NCBI RefSeq assembly: GCF_022678645.1
Contig: NZ_JALBWV010000016.1
Span: 87,915-151,914 of the forward strand
Origin: Saccharopolyspora soli
GTDB lineage: Bacteria; Actinomycetota; Actinomycetes; Mycobacteriales; Pseudonocardiaceae
DNA length: 64,000 nucleotides
Direction of reading: 5' to 3'
Part shown: positions 19,088 through 27,047 of the stretch, in pieces
How the letters are laid out: each line of letters starts with the position of its first letter
Position numbering within the stretch: the stretch's first letter is position 1
Program-made: the position numbers and the translations under genes
The notes under the pieces: generated by a model
Database searches by the model: none
What the model was told of the DNA's origin: nothing
The model's input: the letters and a program-made list of their open reading frames with translations, nothing else

Positions 19088-20560
19088 GTGCTTGTTGCGG
19101 AGATTGCGGTCGCGCCGGTGGAGCCGGAGCGGGTGCGGACCAGGCCGCCGGTCTGGCCGCTGGGGATCGGTGCGGTGGCGGCCGGGGTGTTCTGGATCAT
19201 CCACGGTTCGTTGATAGACGACAGCTATATCACGCTGAGCTACGCCCGGAACCTGGCGTTGCACGGGCATTGGGGGCTGATCGGCGCCGAGGTCTCGAAC
19301 TCGGCGACCGCGCCGCTGAACGTGCTGGTCCTCGCCGCGTTCACAACGGTGGTGCGGCAACCCGTGGTGGCGTTGGGCGTGGTGTTCGCGCTGGCCAACA
19401 TCGCACTCGCGGTGTTCCTCCGCGCTGCGGCGGTCTCCAGTGGATTTCCGGGGTGGACCGGCGCGGTCGGGGCACTGCTGATCATGGTCAATCCGCTGGT
19501 GCTGTCCACGGTGGGCCTGGAGATGACGCTGGCCTCGGCCTTGCTTGGCTTGTTGCTGCTCGCGGCGGTGCGGCGTCAGCCGGTGCTGTTCGGCGTCGCG
19601 GCCGGGCTGCTCGCTCTGACCAGGCTCGACCTCGGGGTGTTCGTGCTGGTCGTGCTGATCGGTCGGCCGAGCCTGTGGCGCAGTTGGTGGCGGTGGATGC
19701 TGACGGCGGCGGCGATCGCCCTGCCGTGGTTCACCTTCAGCTGGTTCTACTTCGGATCGGCGGTCCCGGACACGCTGGTGATCAAACAGCTGCAGAGGTC
19801 CTGGGGAGACTGGGACTTCAGCAACGGACTGGTGCTCTACCACCAGGTTTTCCCGACAGCGGTGGTGGTTTCGCTGATTCCGGCGCTGCTCGGCCTGGTG
19901 TGCCTGCTGGTCGCGTGCGTGCTGCGGGCGTTTCGCCGCGCGGTGTCGCTCTGGCCGTGGGCGCTGATCGGGCTCGGCGCTCTCGCGCACTACTACGTCT
20001 ACACGTCGCTGGGCGTTCCGCCGTACCACTGGTACTACGCACCGAGCATGATCGGTCTTTCCTTGCTGTTAGCCGGTGGTATCGGTGTGCTTGCCGCTCG
20101 CCGAAAGCTGTTGGCCGCAGTGGTGGGTTGCGCCGTGGTGGCAACGCAGGTCTGGTTCATCGGGCAGCACGGCTTACCGTGGCGCGAAGCGGCGATCATG
20201 TCGAACTGGGCTAGCTCGGCTGAATACGCCCGCATCGGCGCCGAAGTCGGACGGCTCGTCGGCACCGAAACGGTGGCGAGCCCCGGCGAAATCGGGGCCC
20301 TCGCCTACTACTGCGACTGCGCGATCGCGGACAACTTCTCGGACCGCGGCTACCTGGCGGGACAGATCCGACAACGCCTGGCCGAAGCCACCCCGCTGGT
20401 CCGCGAACTGCTGGAACTCAACTACCGCTTCTTCGTCCCGACCGAACCCCGCCCGATCGACGACGTCCTCCGCCGCGAACCCGGCCCCGGCCCGGACCCG
20501 CTGTGGAACATCGGCTCCACCTGGGCCGAACCGGGCCACCTGGTCCTGGAAAACCGGTGA
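19088..20560 (+). CDS. GT-C membrane glycosyltransferase, AftB-like
   Basis: A 490-residue polytopic membrane protein. After the first hydrophobic helix comes LIDDSYITLSYARNLA near residues 42-57, with the paired aspartates in the first extracytoplasmic loop that define GT-C arabinofuranosyltransferases of the AftB type (DDAYIT-like). About ten hydrophobic helices follow, then a soluble tail with a short CDCAIADNFSDRGYL stretch. AftB adds terminal beta-1,2 arabinofuranose; this protein is shorter than Rv3805c (about 630), so donor and linkage are uncertain. GTG start at 19088 after AGGAG. It is transcribed alone and divergent from the emb operon. Confidence 0.7.
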   Translation: MLVAEIAVAPVEPERVRTRPPVWPLGIGAVAAGVFWIIHGSLIDDSYITLSYARNLALHGHWGLIGAEVSNSATAPLNVLVLAAFTTVVRQPVVALGVVFALANIALAVFLRAAAVSSGFPGWTGAVGALLIMVNPLVLSTVGLEMTLASALLGLLLLAAVRRQPVLFGVAAGLLALTRLDLGVFVLVVLIGRPSLWRSWWRWMLTAAAIALPWFTFSWFYFGSAVPDTLVIKQLQRSWGDWDFSNGLVLYHQVFPTAVVVSLIPALLGLVCLLVACVLRAFRRAVSLWPWALIGLGALAHYYVYTSLGVPPYHWYYAPSMIGLSLLLAGGIGVLAARRKLLAAVVGCAVVATQVWFIGQHGLPWREAAIMSNWASSAEYARIGAEVGRLVGTETVASPGEIGALAYYCDCAIADNFSDRGYLAGQIRQRLAEATPLVRELLELNYRFFVPTEPRPIDDVLRREPGPGPDPLWNIGSTWAEPGHLVLENR

Positions 20561-20665
20561 GGCTCACCTGCGGGTTCGGCCGATCGCCATGATGTGCGGG
20601 CTCGCACAACGAGGAGTTCCGGCACCGCTTCAACCCGTCGAAGGGCGCTACGCAGGCCCGCAAGA

Positions 20666-20699
20666 GGAATTTCCCGCCCCCGAGCGGGCGGGAAATTCC
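20666..20699. terminator. Bidirectional hairpin terminator
   Basis: A perfect 14-bp stem, GGAATTTCCCGCCC (20666-20679) with GGGCGGGAAATTCC (20686-20699), 6-nt loop. It lies between the AftB-like gene and the stop at 20709 of a minus-strand coding remnant, as expected for convergent genes. Confidence 0.75.
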
Positions 20700-20708
20700 A
20701 CTTCCTCA

Positions 20709-20865
20709 GCTGGTCGCCGCTGGTGGGCGGGTGACCAGCAGGGTCACGCCCGCTTCGCGGCCGCAGTCGACGAAGACCGGGCCGACTCCCGCGCCCACCG
20801 TTTCGGACAGCCGGGCTTTCGCCACGAACCCGTTCGGGTTGTCGGTCGACGGCGGGCGGCAGGTG
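20709..20865 (-). pseudogene. C-terminal remnant of an unidentified minus-strand gene
   Basis: One minus-strand frame ending at 20709 has about 90 percent G or C at third positions and reads NPNGFVAKARLSETVG..GPVFVDCGREAGVTLLVTRP. It ends just before a strong terminator hairpin. No start codon or upstream extension with the same codon bias is visible, so the 5' part appears lost. I do not recognise the family. Confidence 0.4.
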
Positions 20866-20987
20866 TTCCGGGGGACCACGACCGAGCTCGCCGAAGCTGG
20901 CGATGGGGGGAACCATCCTGGCGACAGCTCCATCGAGCGGGGATATTCGGCGCTGCTGGCCCAGCACGGGCGGTCGGCGGGTGCCTG

Positions 20988-21368
20988 GTGAAGGTCGAGT
21001 TGCGGCGTTCGAGCGTCCTGATGACCGGGGCGGTGATCTTCGCGATCGCAGTGGGGATGTTGTACCTCGTGGGCAACGCGCCGTGGCAGAAGTCCACCGG
21101 CGCGTGGAACTTGCAGTGGGATTCCTTCGCCTACTACCTGCGTTTCCTGCACAACTTGCTGTTTCCCGTGGCGCTGGGCGGCGGAGCGCTGTTCGGTTTG
21201 CGCGATAGCCGCTGCGGCGTGGCGGAGTTGTTCGCCTCGGTGCCGCGTCCGCCGTGGCAGCGCCTGGCGCGGTCGGCTGCGGCATTCGGTCTGGCGATGG
21301 TCGCGTCCTCGGTCGCGATCGTGGTCGCTGGCGGCAAACCTGCCAGCCCGACCCGCTCGCCACCCTGA
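20988..21368 (+). pseudogene. Truncated ABC-2-type permease remnant
   Basis: Reads from a GTG at 20988 as VKVELRRSSVLMTGAVIF, a transmembrane segment, LYLVGNAPW, then LRFLHNLLFPVALGGGALFGLRDSR and VPRPPWQRLARSAAAFGLAMVASSVAIVVAGG before losing sense (PASPTRSPP). This resembles the first quarter of actinobacterial ABC-2 permease-like proteins, which are several hundred residues long; only 126 are left. The GTG overlaps the TGA of a preceding frame ending SSIERGYSALLAQHGR, which looks like the tail of an ABC ATPase. It is probably what remains of an ATPase-permease pair. Confidence 0.5.
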
Positions 21369-21461
21369 CGCGATCCCGTTAGCCGTTGTACCGGATCGCC
21401 GCATGGATCAGTTGGTGCGGCTCTGGCAGGCTGGTCGAGTTGGCCGACGAGGGGACGAATC

Positions 21462-23576
21462 GTGGGTTCGAACCACCGGGTGCACAACGATTCGGCATCC
21501 GCAGTCGCCGGACACAGCGTGCAGGCTGGGCAGATCCACGGCGATGTGCGCTTGTACCAATCCCTGGGCGACCAGGTGGTGCCGAGGCAGCTGCCGGTCG
21601 CGGCGCGGCACTTCGTCGATCGGGCGGTCGAACAGGACGCCTTGACGATGCTGTTGAGCGGCGCGAACACCGAGGGTTTCGTGCTGATCTCGACGCTCGA
21701 CGGAGTGGCCGGAGTCGGCAAGTCGACCTTGGCGGTGTACTGGGCGCACCGCGTGCGAGACCGCTTCCCGGACGGCGAGCTGTACGTGAACCTGCGCGGC
21801 TTCGATCCCGTTGCCGAGCCGATGAAACCCACCGAAGCGCTGGCCTCTTTCCTCACGGCGCTTGGTGTTTCGGGTGAGCGGATGCCGCAGCACGTCGAAG
21901 ACCGAGCGGCCATGTTCCGCAGCCTGGTGCACGACAAGCGCATGCTGATCCTGCTGGACAACGCCCTGACAGCCGACCAGGTGCGGCCGTTGTTGCCGAG
22001 CAGCCCGAGCTGCCTGGTACTGGTCACCAGCCGGAACCGGCTGCACGAGTTGGTGGTCCGGGAAGGCGCATCGCGCATCACGCTCGAAGTGCTGACCGAC
22101 GACGAAGCCGAGGAACTGCTCGTCCGCTACCTCGGCGCGGACCGGGTGGCGACCGAACCAGAAGCGGTGCGAAGCCTGGTCAGCCACTGCGCCGGACTCC
22201 CGCTAGCACTGGGCATCGCTGCGGTGCGAGCCGCGGAGAACCCGGATTTCCCACTGGACGAACTGGTTTTGGAGCTCCAGGACGAACGAGACCGACTGGA
22301 TGCCCTGGACGCGGGCGGAGTGACGGGGGTCCGCGCGGTCTTCTCCTGGTCCTACCGGTCACTGACCCCGGAAGCAGCCCGGATGTTCCGCCTCCTCGGC
22401 CTGCCGACCGGCCCGGACATCAGCCTCGCCGCCGTAGCGGACCTCGCCGGGCTCCCGCCGCGCGAAGCCCGAGCCCTGCTCGCCGAACTGTCCCGAGCCA
22501 ACCTCATCGACCAGCACAAACCAGGCCGCTACCAGTTCCACAACCTGATCCGCGCGTACGCGGCGGAATGCGCCGCGAAGGACGAGCAACCGGAAGATCG
22601 CCGAGCCGCCATCCGCCGCCTCCTGGACCACTACCTCCGCACCTGCGACACGATCGACCGGGTCTTGCTCGGCCGCTGGCGATTCGCGCCGGAGCTACCC
22701 GATTCGACGGTGTCCGGTCTCTCCTTCGAGACCGAGTCGGCCATGTTGAGCTGGTGGGAAGCCGAATACGCGAACCTCGTGGCGGCTGTGCGAAACGCGG
22801 CGAACGTCGGACTGCCCGTGCACGCCTGGCAGCTCACGTACAAGCTGATGTACCTCTTCAAACTTCGCGGCCAGACGGATGACTGGATCGCCAGCTACGA
22901 GTTCGCGCTCGGCGTGGCACGCGGGCTGGGCGATCGGGTTGCCGAGGCGCAGCTCCGCTACTACCTGGGCATGCCCTACTTCGGGCTCAAGCAGTACGAG
23001 ATCGCGTTGCACTACCAGGAAAGCGCGCTGGAGCTGTTCGAAGCCGCTGGTGACCGCTACTCGACCGGCCTGGCACTGACGGTGCTCGCCGAGATCTACA
23101 TCGAGCTGGGAAAACTCGACGACGCCCAGCAATGCTTGCTCCGCGGCCTGGCGGTGCAACGCGAAGAGGCCAATCGATATGGCCAGGGCTACGCGAACCA
23201 CATTCTCGGCATCCTGCACATCCGCCGTGGTGAGCTGGAGAAAGCCCTTGCGCACCTGTCGACGGCTTTGGTGCTGTTCCGGGAGGACGGCTGGAAGTTC
23301 GACGAGGCATTCGTCCTGCACCAGCTGGCAGGCGTCCACCTCCGAACGGATCATTCGACCGAAGCGCTGAACCTGTACCGGCGCGCCGTCGAACTGCGGC
23401 GCGAGATCGGCCATCGCCCAGGGGAAGCCCATAGCCTCCGCGGCCTGGGGGCCGCCCTTCACGCCGCGGGGGATCTCGACGGCTCTCGTACCTGCTGGCA
23501 GCAGGCCCTCGTCATCTTCGAGGAACTTGGTGATCCCGAAGCCGATGAGGTTCGGCAGGAGCTGGAAAGGTCGTGA
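21462..23576 (+). CDS. NB-ARC ATPase with TPR repeats (NLR-like/AfsR-type, no DNA-binding domain)
   Basis: A 704-residue STAND-class protein. Residues 10-32 hold a short Gly/Gln motif (AVAGHSVQAGQIHGDVRLY). The NB-ARC domain follows: Walker A GVAGVGKSTLA near residue 85, Walker B MLILLDNA, an LVTSRNR sensor and the GLPLAL motif. From about residue 440 there are at least six TPR units (ARGLGDRVAEAQLRYYLG, ALHYQESALELFEAAGD and others). SARP/AfsR regulators share the NB-ARC-TPR part but carry an N-terminal winged helix that is absent here. GTG start at 21462 with GAGGGGA SD. Its own stop lies in the hairpin at 23569-23616. Role unknown: regulator or defence-type sensor. Confidence 0.85.
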   Translation: MGSNHRVHNDSASAVAGHSVQAGQIHGDVRLYQSLGDQVVPRQLPVAARHFVDRAVEQDALTMLLSGANTEGFVLISTLDGVAGVGKSTLAVYWAHRVRDRFPDGELYVNLRGFDPVAEPMKPTEALASFLTALGVSGERMPQHVEDRAAMFRSLVHDKRMLILLDNALTADQVRPLLPSSPSCLVLVTSRNRLHELVVREGASRITLEVLTDDEAEELLVRYLGADRVATEPEAVRSLVSHCAGLPLALGIAAVRAAENPDFPLDELVLELQDERDRLDALDAGGVTGVRAVFSWSYRSLTPEAARMFRLLGLPTGPDISLAAVADLAGLPPREARALLAELSRANLIDQHKPGRYQFHNLIRAYAAECAAKDEQPEDRRAAIRRLLDHYLRTCDTIDRVLLGRWRFAPELPDSTVSGLSFETESAMLSWWEAEYANLVAAVRNAANVGLPVHAWQLTYKLMYLFKLRGQTDDWIASYEFALGVARGLGDRVAEAQLRYYLGMPYFGLKQYEIALHYQESALELFEAAGDRYSTGLALTVLAEIYIELGKLDDAQQCLLRGLAVQREEANRYGQGYANHILGILHIRRGELEKALAHLSTALVLFREDGWKFDEAFVLHQLAGVHLRTDHSTEALNLYRRAVELRREIGHRPGEAHSLRGLGAALHAAGDLDGSRTCWQQALVIFEELGDPEADEVRQELERS

Positions 23577-23616
23577 GTGCGAAAGCCGGTTCCAGCCGTT
23601 TTTCGCACTCACGACC
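23569..23616. terminator. GTCGTGAGTG-type bidirectional terminator
   Basis: GGTCGTGAGTGCGAAA (23569-23584) pairs perfectly with TTTCGCACTCACGACC (23601-23616). The stop codon of the NB-ARC gene lies within the left arm. It serves both the plus-strand NB-ARC gene and the minus-strand DUF397 gene. Related arms occur at 6-17 and 34326-34371. Confidence 0.85.
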
Positions 23617-23618
23617 CA

Positions 23619-23813
23619 CTAGCTGCGCTTTAGCCCGGTGACGAACGTGTGCCACCGGTCGGCGGCGAAGGTCAGGGTGCCGCCGCCGCGGTCTTTGCTG
23701 TCGCGGACGCCGATGACCTGCCGGGTCAGCGCGACCTCGACGCAGTTCCCGCCGTAGCCGTTGCTACGGCTGGATTTGCGCCAATCGGTGGTGGATAAGT
23801 CGTAGTCCTGCAT
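23619..23813 (-). CDS. DUF397 domain protein
   Basis: A 64-residue protein with the whole DUF397 pattern: DLSTTDWRKSSRSNG near the start, NCVEVAL in the middle, VIGVRDSKDRGGGTLTF and a C-terminal WHTFVTGLK. These small actinobacterial proteins are commonly encoded right after an XRE/DUF5753 regulator, as here (16-nt gap). Such pairs act in development and antibiotic control in streptomycetes. The partner binding of this copy is inferred from context. Confidence 0.9.
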   Translation of the reverse strand: MQDYDLSTTDWRKSSRSNGYGGNCVEVALTRQVIGVRDSKDRGGGTLTFAADRWHTFVTGLKRS

Positions 23814-23829
23814 CCGACGTCACCCCTTG

Positions 23830-24669
23830 CTACGCGAGGTCCCTGATCACCTGTTCGAGCATATCTAGGGACCCCGTTTCGTCGGTAGCTGTGCTTCGGA
23901 GTCGCTCGAAGATCAGGGAGTACTGGCTGACCGCCGCTGCTCCGTCGAGGTAATCGCCGCTGGTGAGCCCGTCGAGATAGACCACCTTGGCGGAAGCGGG
24001 TTTCCGGATTTCCAAGAAGTGGAACGACGCTCCCATCGCGGCATGGGCGCCGGTGCTGAACGGGATCACCTGGAACGTGATGTTGGGAAGTTCTGCCAGT
24101 TCGCGCAAGTGCCTGAGTTGATCGGCCATGACATCGGGGCCGCCAACGCAACGGCGGAGCACAGCTTCGTTGACCACTGCCGAAAACCGCATGGACTTGT
24201 CGTTGTGAAGTCGAGCCCGTCGCTCGGCCCGGACTGCCACCATCTGCTCTGGATCTGCACTGCCCTGCACGGGAGCTGCCGCCTGCGCGGCTGCCCTCGT
24301 GTACTCCTCGGTCTGCATGAGGCCTGGGACGAGTTCGGTTTCGTAGCTCTGGATCGCGGACGCGATGCTCTCCAACGCGACGTAGCGTTGGGCCCAGTCG
24401 GGGACTCGGAGGGGACTGCGTTTTCGGGCTTCGCGGGCTAGTTGGATCACCGTCTTCGAAGTCTTGGCGTTCGCTCCGTAGAGGTCGATCAGCAGGCGGA
24501 CGTCACCCGCGCTGATCGTTGCCTTGCCGGTTTCGATCTTGCTGATCTTCGGCTTCTGGCATTCGAGGACTTCGGCCGCCGCGTCCTGCGTCTTGCCTGA
24601 TTTCTCGCGTAGCTCACGTAGCAGTTGGCCGAGTTGGAGGCGGGCAACAGGTGGGCTGCTGGCAGTCAT
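23830..24669 (-). CDS. XRE-family regulator with DUF5753 domain
   Basis: A 279-residue regulator. The N-terminal HTH_XRE domain spans about residues 10-65 (LGQLLRELREKSGKTQ, then KISKIETGK). The C-terminal two thirds match the DUF5753 ligand or partner domain (LVPGLMQTEEYTRA, ERRARLHND, PFSTGAHAAMGASF). The ATG at 24669 has a GAGGAAG SD; a longer in-frame start at 24741 would add 24 residues ahead of the HTH. Operon with DUF397. It faces the two small plus-strand genes across a 210-nt gap that probably holds the promoters of both. Confidence 0.88.
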   Translation of the reverse strand: MTASSPPVARLQLGQLLRELREKSGKTQDAAAEVLECQKPKISKIETGKATISAGDVRLLIDLYGANAKTSKTVIQLAREARKRSPLRVPDWAQRYVALESIASAIQSYETELVPGLMQTEEYTRAAAQAAAPVQGSADPEQMVAVRAERRARLHNDKSMRFSAVVNEAVLRRCVGGPDVMADQLRHLRELAELPNITFQVIPFSTGAHAAMGASFHFLEIRKPASAKVVYLDGLTSGDYLDGAAAVSQYSLIFERLRSTATDETGSLDMLEQVIRDLA

Positions 24670-24879
24670 TGGGAGCTTCCTCTGCGAGGGTGAGTTTCCT
24701 TTCAGTTGGCCATTTTTCGGTAGTTGCACAACAACTGGCAACCGTGATCATCCGTTTGTGTAATTTCGGTGCGGAAACTTCCGGTTCTACAGTGGATCTG
24801 GACGGCGGTCGGGTTTCGCAACCCCCTATCCCCCGGCCCGGCCGCCGTCTTCCTTGAAACAGTTTCCCCTTTGGAGGCA

Positions 24880-25116
24880 ATGGTGTTCGGGTTGGTTTCG
24901 CCTGGTCCTGTGGTGTATTGGCGGCCTCATGGTGGGCAGCGGCATGCTTTGTGGCCGATGGAATTGCCTCGGGCTGGGCAGGAACGCGAGACCGTTTGCG
25001 GTGACACCATTACTTTGATCGAACCGTCCGAAGTAGACTGGCTTGATCCGACTTGCGAATTCTGCATGACCCGAGCCCGAGAACTCCGCGATGCGCGGGA
25101 AAGGGGATCGACATGA
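24880..25116 (+). CDS. Small Cys/His-rich protein of unknown function
   Basis: A 78-residue protein with ATG at 24880 and a GGAGG SD. Conserved-looking blocks are YWRPHGGQRHALWPMELP, ETVCGDT and DPTCEFCMTRARELRDA. The Cys of VCG, the CEFC pair and the His residues could form a zinc site. Proteins of this kind often sit beside XRE/DUF397 pairs in Pseudonocardiales. The stop overlaps the next ATG (ATGA). Function unknown; a zinc-binding partner of the regulator is possible. Confidence 0.7.
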   Translation: MVFGLVSPGPVVYWRPHGGQRHALWPMELPRAGQERETVCGDTITLIEPSEVDWLDPTCEFCMTRARELRDARERGST

Positions 25117-25436
25117 CCGGCGTGGTTTGGATATCCGTGGCCGCAGTTCTGCTCGTGGCGCTGGGACTCTTCCCGCTGCGCGGCGGAAACGGCCAGCACG
25201 CGCACGCGGGTCCCGGCACTGTGAGTGTTTGGCAACTGCGCGAGAGCATTCTCGCCGCGCAGGAGCAGGAGGCCATCGTGTGGCCGACCGAGGATCCTGA
25301 CCGGGGTCGCCACCACATGCGCAACGTCGACATGCTGTGCCACCGGCTCGCCACGGTGATCCTCGAACACGGCGCGGTCCGCTCCCCAATACGGCTCGAC
25401 GTGTGCCCGCCACGAATCAACATCGCGCTCGGGTGA
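25113..25436 (+). CDS. Small single-pass membrane protein, hypothetical
   Basis: A 107-residue product. The N-terminal hydrophobic stretch VVWISVAAVLLVALGLF (residues 4-20) is a membrane anchor or uncleaved signal. The rest is soluble, with HMRNVDMLCHRLATVILEHG near residues 65-85. The start overlaps the previous stop by the ATGA arrangement, so the two genes are translationally coupled. Family not recognised. Confidence 0.6.
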   Translation: MTGVVWISVAAVLLVALGLFPLRGGNGQHAHAGPGTVSVWQLRESILAAQEQEAIVWPTEDPDRGRHHMRNVDMLCHRLATVILEHGAVRSPIRLDVCPPRINIALG

Positions 25437-25444
25437 AAGCAAAA

Positions 25445-25476
25445 GCGCGGACACCCGGTGCCCCGGATGCCCGCGC
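25445..25476. terminator. Bidirectional hairpin between convergent genes
   Basis: GCGCGGACACCCGG (25445-25458) pairs 12 of 14 with the region ending GATGCCCGCGC (25476). It sits between the plus-strand membrane-protein stop and the minus-strand LGFP-gene stop. Confidence 0.6.
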
Positions 25477-25487
25477 CTCTGCTGCGG

Positions 25488-26693
25488 TCAGCGCTTCAGG
25501 TAGTCGACCACGTCACCGCTGCCGCGGTGCCATTCGATGAACCCGCGCTCGAACTCGCTCGTCCGGCCCAGCGGGAAGTCGGACTCGCCCGTCACCGGAT
25601 ATCCCAGGTAGGAGCGCTCCCAACCGAGCTGCGCCCAGCGCGCGCGGATCCCGCCGTACACCTCGTGCGCGCTGGTCCACGGCGCCCAGTAGATCGACGC
25701 TCCGCCAGCACCGGTGAAGTGGTTGTAGCGCCCGAAGCCGTCCGGCGTGGTCAGCTGGTCGGTGGTCGGGTAGCCGAGCACGCCGCCCGGACCGCTCAGC
25801 TCGATGTACCGCTTCGCGATGACACCCTGGACCGAGTGCGCACCCGTCTGCGGGCTCCACACGATTCCGGCCGGGTACCTGCCGTCGCCGTTGAACTGGT
25901 TGTAGCGCCCGATGCCGTCCGGTGCGGCGAGTTCGTCGCTGGTCGGGTAGCCGAACGGACCGCGTTCCCAGCCGGAAGCCGCCCACTTCTCCCGGATCGC
26001 GCCCTGCACCGCGTTCGGGCCGGACGGCTGGGTCCAGTAGATCGACGCGTCCTCGCGCTGGGCGTTCGGGGTGAGGAAGTGGTTGTAGGCGCCGAAACCG
26101 TCCGGGGTGAGCCGGGTGTCCGTCGATGGGTAGCCGAAGGTGGCATCCTCGCCGAGTTCGCGGAAGTGGTCCAGGATCCGGCCCACGACCAGGTGCGCGC
26201 CCGTTCGCGTCGACCAGTAGATCGCCGAGTGGACCGCGCCGTCGCGGGTGCGGAAGTCGCTGTACCGACCGCCGCCGCTGCTGGCCAGTTCGCCGGTGAT
26301 CGGCACGCCGAGCTCGTGGTGCCCGCCCAGTTCGAGGAATCGGCTGTAGATCATCCCGCGGACGACCGTCACCTCGGTGTCCGGCGTCCAGTAGAACCGG
26401 GCGTGCGTGAAGGGCTGCCAGCGCAGGCCTTCGTCCTCAACGACCTCCAGGCCGATCGGCTCGCCGACCTGCGCCCGCTCCTCCGGGGACATCGACTCGT
26501 AGCGCTGTTGGATCTCGCCCTCGCCGGGATCGTCCTCGGTCGGCTCCGGGGTCGGTGCTGCCGATCTCGGCTCGGCGGATGTGCTCGGTGCCGAGGTCGT
26601 CGGTTCGGTTTGCGCTGCGGCCGGTGCGGTCGCGGTCAGGCCGAGAACCGCTGCGGTGGCGGCGATCGCCGCCGCGAATCGTTTGGCGTTCAC
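25488..26693 (-). CDS. Secreted LGFP-repeat protein
   Basis: A 401-residue secreted protein. The signal peptide is residues 1-27 (AAQ cleavage region), followed by a Ser/Thr/Pro/Glu-rich linker to about residue 60. Five or six LGFP units follow, recognisable by ELGVPITGE, TFGYPSTD, PFGYPTSDE, VLGYPTTDQ and YLGYPVTGE spaced about 50-55 residues apart, each with a YW and a GR/GAYN(H/Q)F element. LGFP repeats in corynebacterial PS1 anchor the protein to the arabinogalactan wall. There is no catalytic domain, so a structural or wall-binding role is likely. GTG at 26693 with an AAAGGG SD. It lies downstream of an emb paralogue on the same strand. Confidence 0.88.
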   Translation of the reverse strand: MNAKRFAAAIAATAAVLGLTATAPAAAQTEPTTSAPSTSAEPRSAAPTPEPTEDDPGEGEIQQRYESMSPEERAQVGEPIGLEVVEDEGLRWQPFTHARFYWTPDTEVTVVRGMIYSRFLELGGHHELGVPITGELASSGGGRYSDFRTRDGAVHSAIYWSTRTGAHLVVGRILDHFRELGEDATFGYPSTDTRLTPDGFGAYNHFLTPNAQREDASIYWTQPSGPNAVQGAIREKWAASGWERGPFGYPTSDELAAPDGIGRYNQFNGDGRYPAGIVWSPQTGAHSVQGVIAKRYIELSGPGGVLGYPTTDQLTTPDGFGRYNHFTGAGGASIYWAPWTSAHEVYGGIRARWAQLGWERSYLGYPVTGESDFPLGRTSEFERGFIEWHRGSGDVVDYLKR

Positions 26694-26845
26694 TCGAAAC
26701 CCTTTCGGTCAGTGACATCTGTTGATCGCTGCTGAGCGGCCAAAAGTTGCCACCGTTTCGGGTGATCTTTTGTTTGATCGAAAGGGTGCCGCCTTTTTCC
26801 GGGCATGCGAAAAGACCGCGGTTCCGGTTGGAAATGCGAGCGCTG

Positions 26846-26886
26846 CCGTGGGTCCTCCGAATTCCGGGCAGGCGGAGGACCCACGG
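26846..26886 (-). terminator. Hairpin between emb copy 3 and the LGFP gene
   Basis: Perfect 14-bp stem CCGTGGGTCCTCCG (26846-26859) with CGGAGGACCCACGG (26873-26886), 13-nt loop. It lies about 160 nt downstream of the emb stop and 150 nt upstream of the LGFP start. The rest of the 26694-27047 gap shows no gene. Confidence 0.65.
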
Positions 26887-27047
26887 ACACGGCACCCGGT
26901 GAACCCCACTCCACCAGATATCCGCGCTTCCTCTGCGCGCAGCGCGTCGGGAAGTCGTAATCCGGGCGGAACTCCGACAGGACCGCCATGTTGTCATCGC
27001 CGCAGCGGGCCGAAACGTTGCCCGGCGCCGGAATCTCACCGCTGCCG

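Noticed and set aside
20731..20991. Plus-strand 86-codon frame ending in an ABC ATPase-like tail
   Set aside because: Only the last 20 residues look like an ATPase C-terminus; the first part is antisense of the minus-strand remnant, so it is not listed as a gene.
21425..21490. tRNA-like segment with GTGGGTTCGAACCACC resembling a T-arm
   Set aside because: No anticodon arm or acceptor pairing could be built, and the segment is the SD and start of the NB-ARC gene.
25488..26450. LGFP units considered as a tandem DNA repeat
   Set aside because: The repeat is visible at protein level only; the DNA units are diverged.
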